This document shows positions 61,028 to 64,000 of a stretch of 64,000 bases of DNA, piece by piece. Within the stretch, counting starts at the first letter, position 1. The number at the start of each line of letters is the position of its first letter. The notes beneath the pieces were generated by a model. It was not told the origin of the DNA and did no database searches. It saw only the letters and a program-made list of their open reading frames with translations. The position numbers and the translations under genes are program-made. The DNA comes from Membranipora membranacea. Lineage: Eukaryota; Bryozoa; Gymnolaemata; Cheilostomatida; Membraniporidae. The stretch is taken from assembly GCA_914767715.1 (NCBI GenBank), contig OU612074.1, forward strand, positions 16,170,062-16,234,061, written 5' to 3'.

Positions 61028-62560
61028 AGTACTCATCATGCTAATACAATGATTCGTATATCACTGTAAAGGGTACAGGAGGCAACAAATTTAAATTCTA
61101 CGAAAAGGAATGTAATTGTTGGCATGCCTGCCTGAGTTTCACTTGATGTGGCCTGATGTTTACAAGTCTGAGTCTGTTGCATCAATTGAGCTAAAATGAT
61201 AATAAGGAATGACAACTCTTTGTTTGTCATCAATATCTCTCTAGCGGCACACAGTTCTTGTGGTGTTATTAATGGTGTATCAATTATACCTGTACCTGTA
61301 ATTGTTTATGGGGTTTATCAAGGGGCCTGATGTTTACAAGTCTGAGCCGGTTTCATCAACTGTGCTACATTGATAATAACGAAGGATGACAGCAAACAAT
61401 TCTTGCGTGTATCAATTTTAGCCAATTTATTATGAGCTATTTTTTATTCAATTGCATTGCATGGATATCATGACATCAAACTACCTCAACCTAACATACT
61501 AGCGATAAGAGATTTGCAGTGTCTAACTTCTATCCATAAACTGCCGTAAATACCTGATGCCGTTAACTTGTAGAAACCATTAATGATGAGATAATATGAT
61601 TAATATCAAGTGACGCAACTCATTCAACACATCAAGCTGTGAATCTTGAATTTGTTGAAGCAAGCTATACAAATGCTGCTGACCTTGTGCTTGTTATTGG
61701 GGCGGCGCCATAGCTATTCCACTCTCCTATTTAATCAACATAAACCCAGTTAATGTAACGAACTCTTATTCTCAGGCACAACCTAACAACAAGATAATAT
61801 CTATAGATAAATTTTTAGTTGCTCTTCAGATGTCTCAGCCTGTTTCAAACCGTATATCCATAGCATGCATGTGAGGGGATTGCAGGACCAAAAGTAATGA
61901 AGGAATGGAATAATCAATTGATTAGTGTTGTACCCTTTGAGACATGTGATTCTTGAACCGCCTATCCCCTTGTAGTGAATTGCACATTGCAATGTTTCAT
62001 AAGCATTGGATGATTGAGCCGCCTCGAACGCATGTTGCCTCCTGCTATAAGTCAAATTCAACTTAAATACAAATTACTTACTGAGACCGCACAACTCTAA
62101 CAGTATAATTCCGCCTGCAGTGTTATGTGGCTAGTACCAAATATATAAAACATGGTAGCTTTTATGCCGTCCGCTTGCATTATAGATTTTTTACAGAGAG
62201 CATACCTGCCCTGTATAATGGTGGTAATTATTTGATACACAGTCATTCAGAAGAGCAGTTTCACTTAACGTTGATTTTGTATGGCAAGTCTGTTATCTTC
62301 AAAGATTTAACCAAGGCATCTGGTCTCAGCTATCAATAAGCGTACATTTTTACCAAGTGACATAATATAAGGAAAAGCATCCAAGTTTTGTAGGACAGCT
62401 GGCTGTATTGAAATCACACAAACTGACTTGAGTTTAGACTGAATATGCGGAAGTGGGAGCTATCTGACTGGTGCGTCGAGGGAGGATAACTCCTATTCTG
62501 GTCTAAGTTAGTCAATTAGCTGATTAGTATATATAATATATATAATATAATATAATATAA
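61028..62560. other. Intergenic sequence with a short direct duplication
   Basis: GCCTGATGTTTACAAGTCTG and the following roughly 45 bases occur at 61151-61215 and again, diverged, at 61325-61393, about 174 bp apart. Apart from this I see no supported gene. The 60-90 codon frames at 61801-62061 and 62127-62339 lack a convincing start, family resemblance or splice context. Confidence 0.45.
61151..61393 (+). repeat. Degenerate direct repeat, unit about 174 bp
   Basis: Two copies of a segment of about 65 bp share GCCTGATGTTTACAAGTCTG, then CATCAA, GCTA and GATAATAA with scattered substitutions. Copies start at 61151 and 61325. Confidence 0.65.
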
Positions 62561-62564
62561 TATA
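62527..62564. repeat. (TATAA)n microsatellite
   Basis: Short run of TATAA/TATATAA units immediately left of the 62566-62632 palindrome. Confidence 0.8.
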
Positions 62565-62565
62565 G

Positions 62566-62632
62566 ATCCCAGTCAGCAGAACGCTCGCAATCTATATATT
62601 ATATAGATTGCGAGCGTTCTGTTGACTGGGAT
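62566..62632. repeat. 67-bp palindrome with 33-bp arms
   Basis: ATCCCAGTCAGCAGAACGCT... (62566-62598) and ...AGCGTTCTGTTGACTGGGAT (62600-62632) are reverse complements with one mismatch, around a single central T at 62599. It could be a tiny foldback MITE or a cruciform-forming site. No target duplication is evident. Confidence 0.85.
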
Positions 62633-63243
62633 TAACATGTACTTATGTCATAGCATAGGATTGCGGAGCTTGGTTATTAACCAGCGGATGGTTGATTCAA
62701 TACACAACTTGTGTGAGTGTTAACTCGAGTGAGGCTAATCACAACATGCGCATGTCGAGAGCTGTCATTCTGACTGGTGCTTTGTTTATAGTAATTGAGT
62801 GAACTAGCGGATATGTCTGATTTAAACCACTAGGTGGCTCAATATTACTTATGCATCACATTATTCTCTGATTCTTCACCTCCGTAATGATATGCTTCTT
62901 TAAAAAATTGGTCCACTCTAAGTGCATTATATATCTATCGCAGTAGAGGCCTAACTAAAAACGCTCGCATAAAATTAACCCTGAAAAGGGTGTGATATTT
63001 GACGTCACAGAGCTGTTAGTGCGCTGTGTTGATAGAAATTCCTCAACAACTTTAGCTAAATAGGTCACCCATCAACATCTTTGTTGACTTCACACAGTAT
63101 CCTAGCGGATGTGGTTATGTCTACATGGCCAATGTTTTATAATCTTTGACAAGGCTCTCCCCACATAAAATATCACATTGCTGTCAAAACAAACATTATT
63201 GAGGCTCATAATAAATTACCTCATCAATGACTGCAAAATATGC

Positions 63244-63275
63244 TCACAGAGTAAGGATATATCCTTACTCTGTGA
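63244..63275. repeat. Perfect 32-bp spacerless palindrome with flanking direct repeats
   Basis: TCACAGAGTAAGGATA and TATCCTTACTCTGTGA adjoin without spacer. ATATGCTCA occurs on both sides (63238-63246 and 63275-63283), overlapping the arm ends, like a target-site duplication of 7-9 bp. This suggests a minimal inverted-repeat insertion of about 30 bp. Confidence 0.85.
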
Positions 63276-63283
63276 TATGCTCA

Positions 63284-64000
63284 TCGTATAAGCATCCATG
63301 ACCATAGAATGATACCAGCCCCAATTCACAAAGCCAGAGTTAGTTTATTAGCGGCGATCAATTTGTCTAACATTTATTCAACACACATTATTAAATTTAC
63401 GATCCTTAGTTTTGGGCAAAATATTTCGATGGCAATAATGTCGTCAGATAACTGATGTTATCTAAGTGACTGTTGATTCAGAAAGTGAAGCTTCTGGGAC
63501 CATTCTAGGGGAATAGGGCGGGTAACTGATGGTGAAGAAATATGTTTCTTCACAAGAACTGACCGTGGAGGATATGCATGCAGAGGTAGGCTTGTTTCTC
63601 AAGCGGAATGACAATAATATTTCAATGGACATTACAATAATTGATGACAAATAGATTTTGATTTAACCAGCAAAAATTTGTGTCTTGGTTGATGTTTTGT
63701 GTTCTGGCCATTTTTTACAAAAAATCAAGAATCTTTGTCACAGTTAGCCGCAGCACAGTATTTTTCGGATTTACCTCAGCTCGCCATCTACCCGGCACAT
63801 TATTTAGAATTTCATCATCACATAGAATTTTTGTCTGCTGATAAAGTTTTATCAATTAAAAATCTCCAATTATAAAGATACAGTGGATGGCAAACAGCAG
63901 GTCCTCACCGAAAGTTTTTAGTCAAGTTCACATAATTATACACAAGGCATACTATAAGCGGGTCAGTTTCAAGAATATGAGAACAGTAACACAGTTAATG
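63284..64000. other. Window end, no supported feature
   Basis: A/T-rich sequence. Short open stretches exist, for example a Cys-containing frame on the plus strand near 63525-63590, but none has a consistent start or acceptor and donor set that I would defend. Confidence 0.4.

Noticed and set aside
61801-62339. Two frames of 70-86 codons as genes
   Set aside because: They have no supporting ATG context, family resemblance or splice sites, and the length is near chance for A/T-rich DNA.
63462-63650. 62-codon minus-strand frame, and a Cys-containing plus-strand stretch near 63525-63590 that could pass for an Ig-type exon
   Set aside because: Stops interrupt the plausible frames and no matched acceptor and donor pair was found.

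Overview
The window is eukaryotic nuclear DNA, most likely from a marine invertebrate. The reasons are short phase-matched exons with GTAAGT/GTGAGT donors, an LTR retroelement, a hAT-like MITE, foldback elements and a very long satellite array. I cannot name the species. A sponge or another early-branching animal would fit the secreted NHL-propeller gene, but that is a guess.

Bases 1 to about 49,382 (77% of the window) are one uninterrupted head-to-tail satellite. It has about 147 full monomers of about 334 bp and one truncated edge monomer, and it continues off the left end. Each typical monomer opens with GATC, then has a doubled 9-bp motif (which makes a SfiI site), an EcoRI site and a nested dyad. 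Private variants show nested higher-order repeats: a 4-monomer cassette present four times, an 11-monomer unit in two tandem copies (3,675 bp), a 10-monomer unit in two tandem copies (3,340 bp), and a block of about 9 kb (27 monomers) repeated 15,034 bp downstream. The 60-75 codon ORFs that recur in the array are by-products of the monomer and not genes.

Bases 49,383 to about 51,650 are a degenerate 0.9-1.1 kb tandem repeat. Its units carry inverted pairs of a GATA-type motif (CTGATAAGAG ... CTCTTATCAG). The same element type recurs at 60,090-60,300, just upstream of the gene.

Bases 51,846-59,917 on the minus strand hold one multi-exon gene whose splice phases agree throughout. It has a signal peptide split over two small exons, one large exon encoding an NHL beta-propeller, a Thr-rich linker, and several single-exon phase 1-1 repeats that look like shortened HYR-type beta-sandwich modules. 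I reconstruct ten coding exons, about 767 residues. The last exon is tentative. One intron holds a very young non-autonomous LTR retrotransposon (two 433-bp LTRs with one difference, GGAT target duplication). Another holds a 285-bp near-perfect palindrome directly beside a 385-bp TTAA-flanked MITE.

Bases 60,306-61,019 are a hAT-like MITE with an 8-bp target duplication, inserted into one of the GATA-pair elements. From 61,028 to the end I see no credible gene, only a short direct duplication and two striking palindromes (62,566-62,632 and 63,244-63,275).
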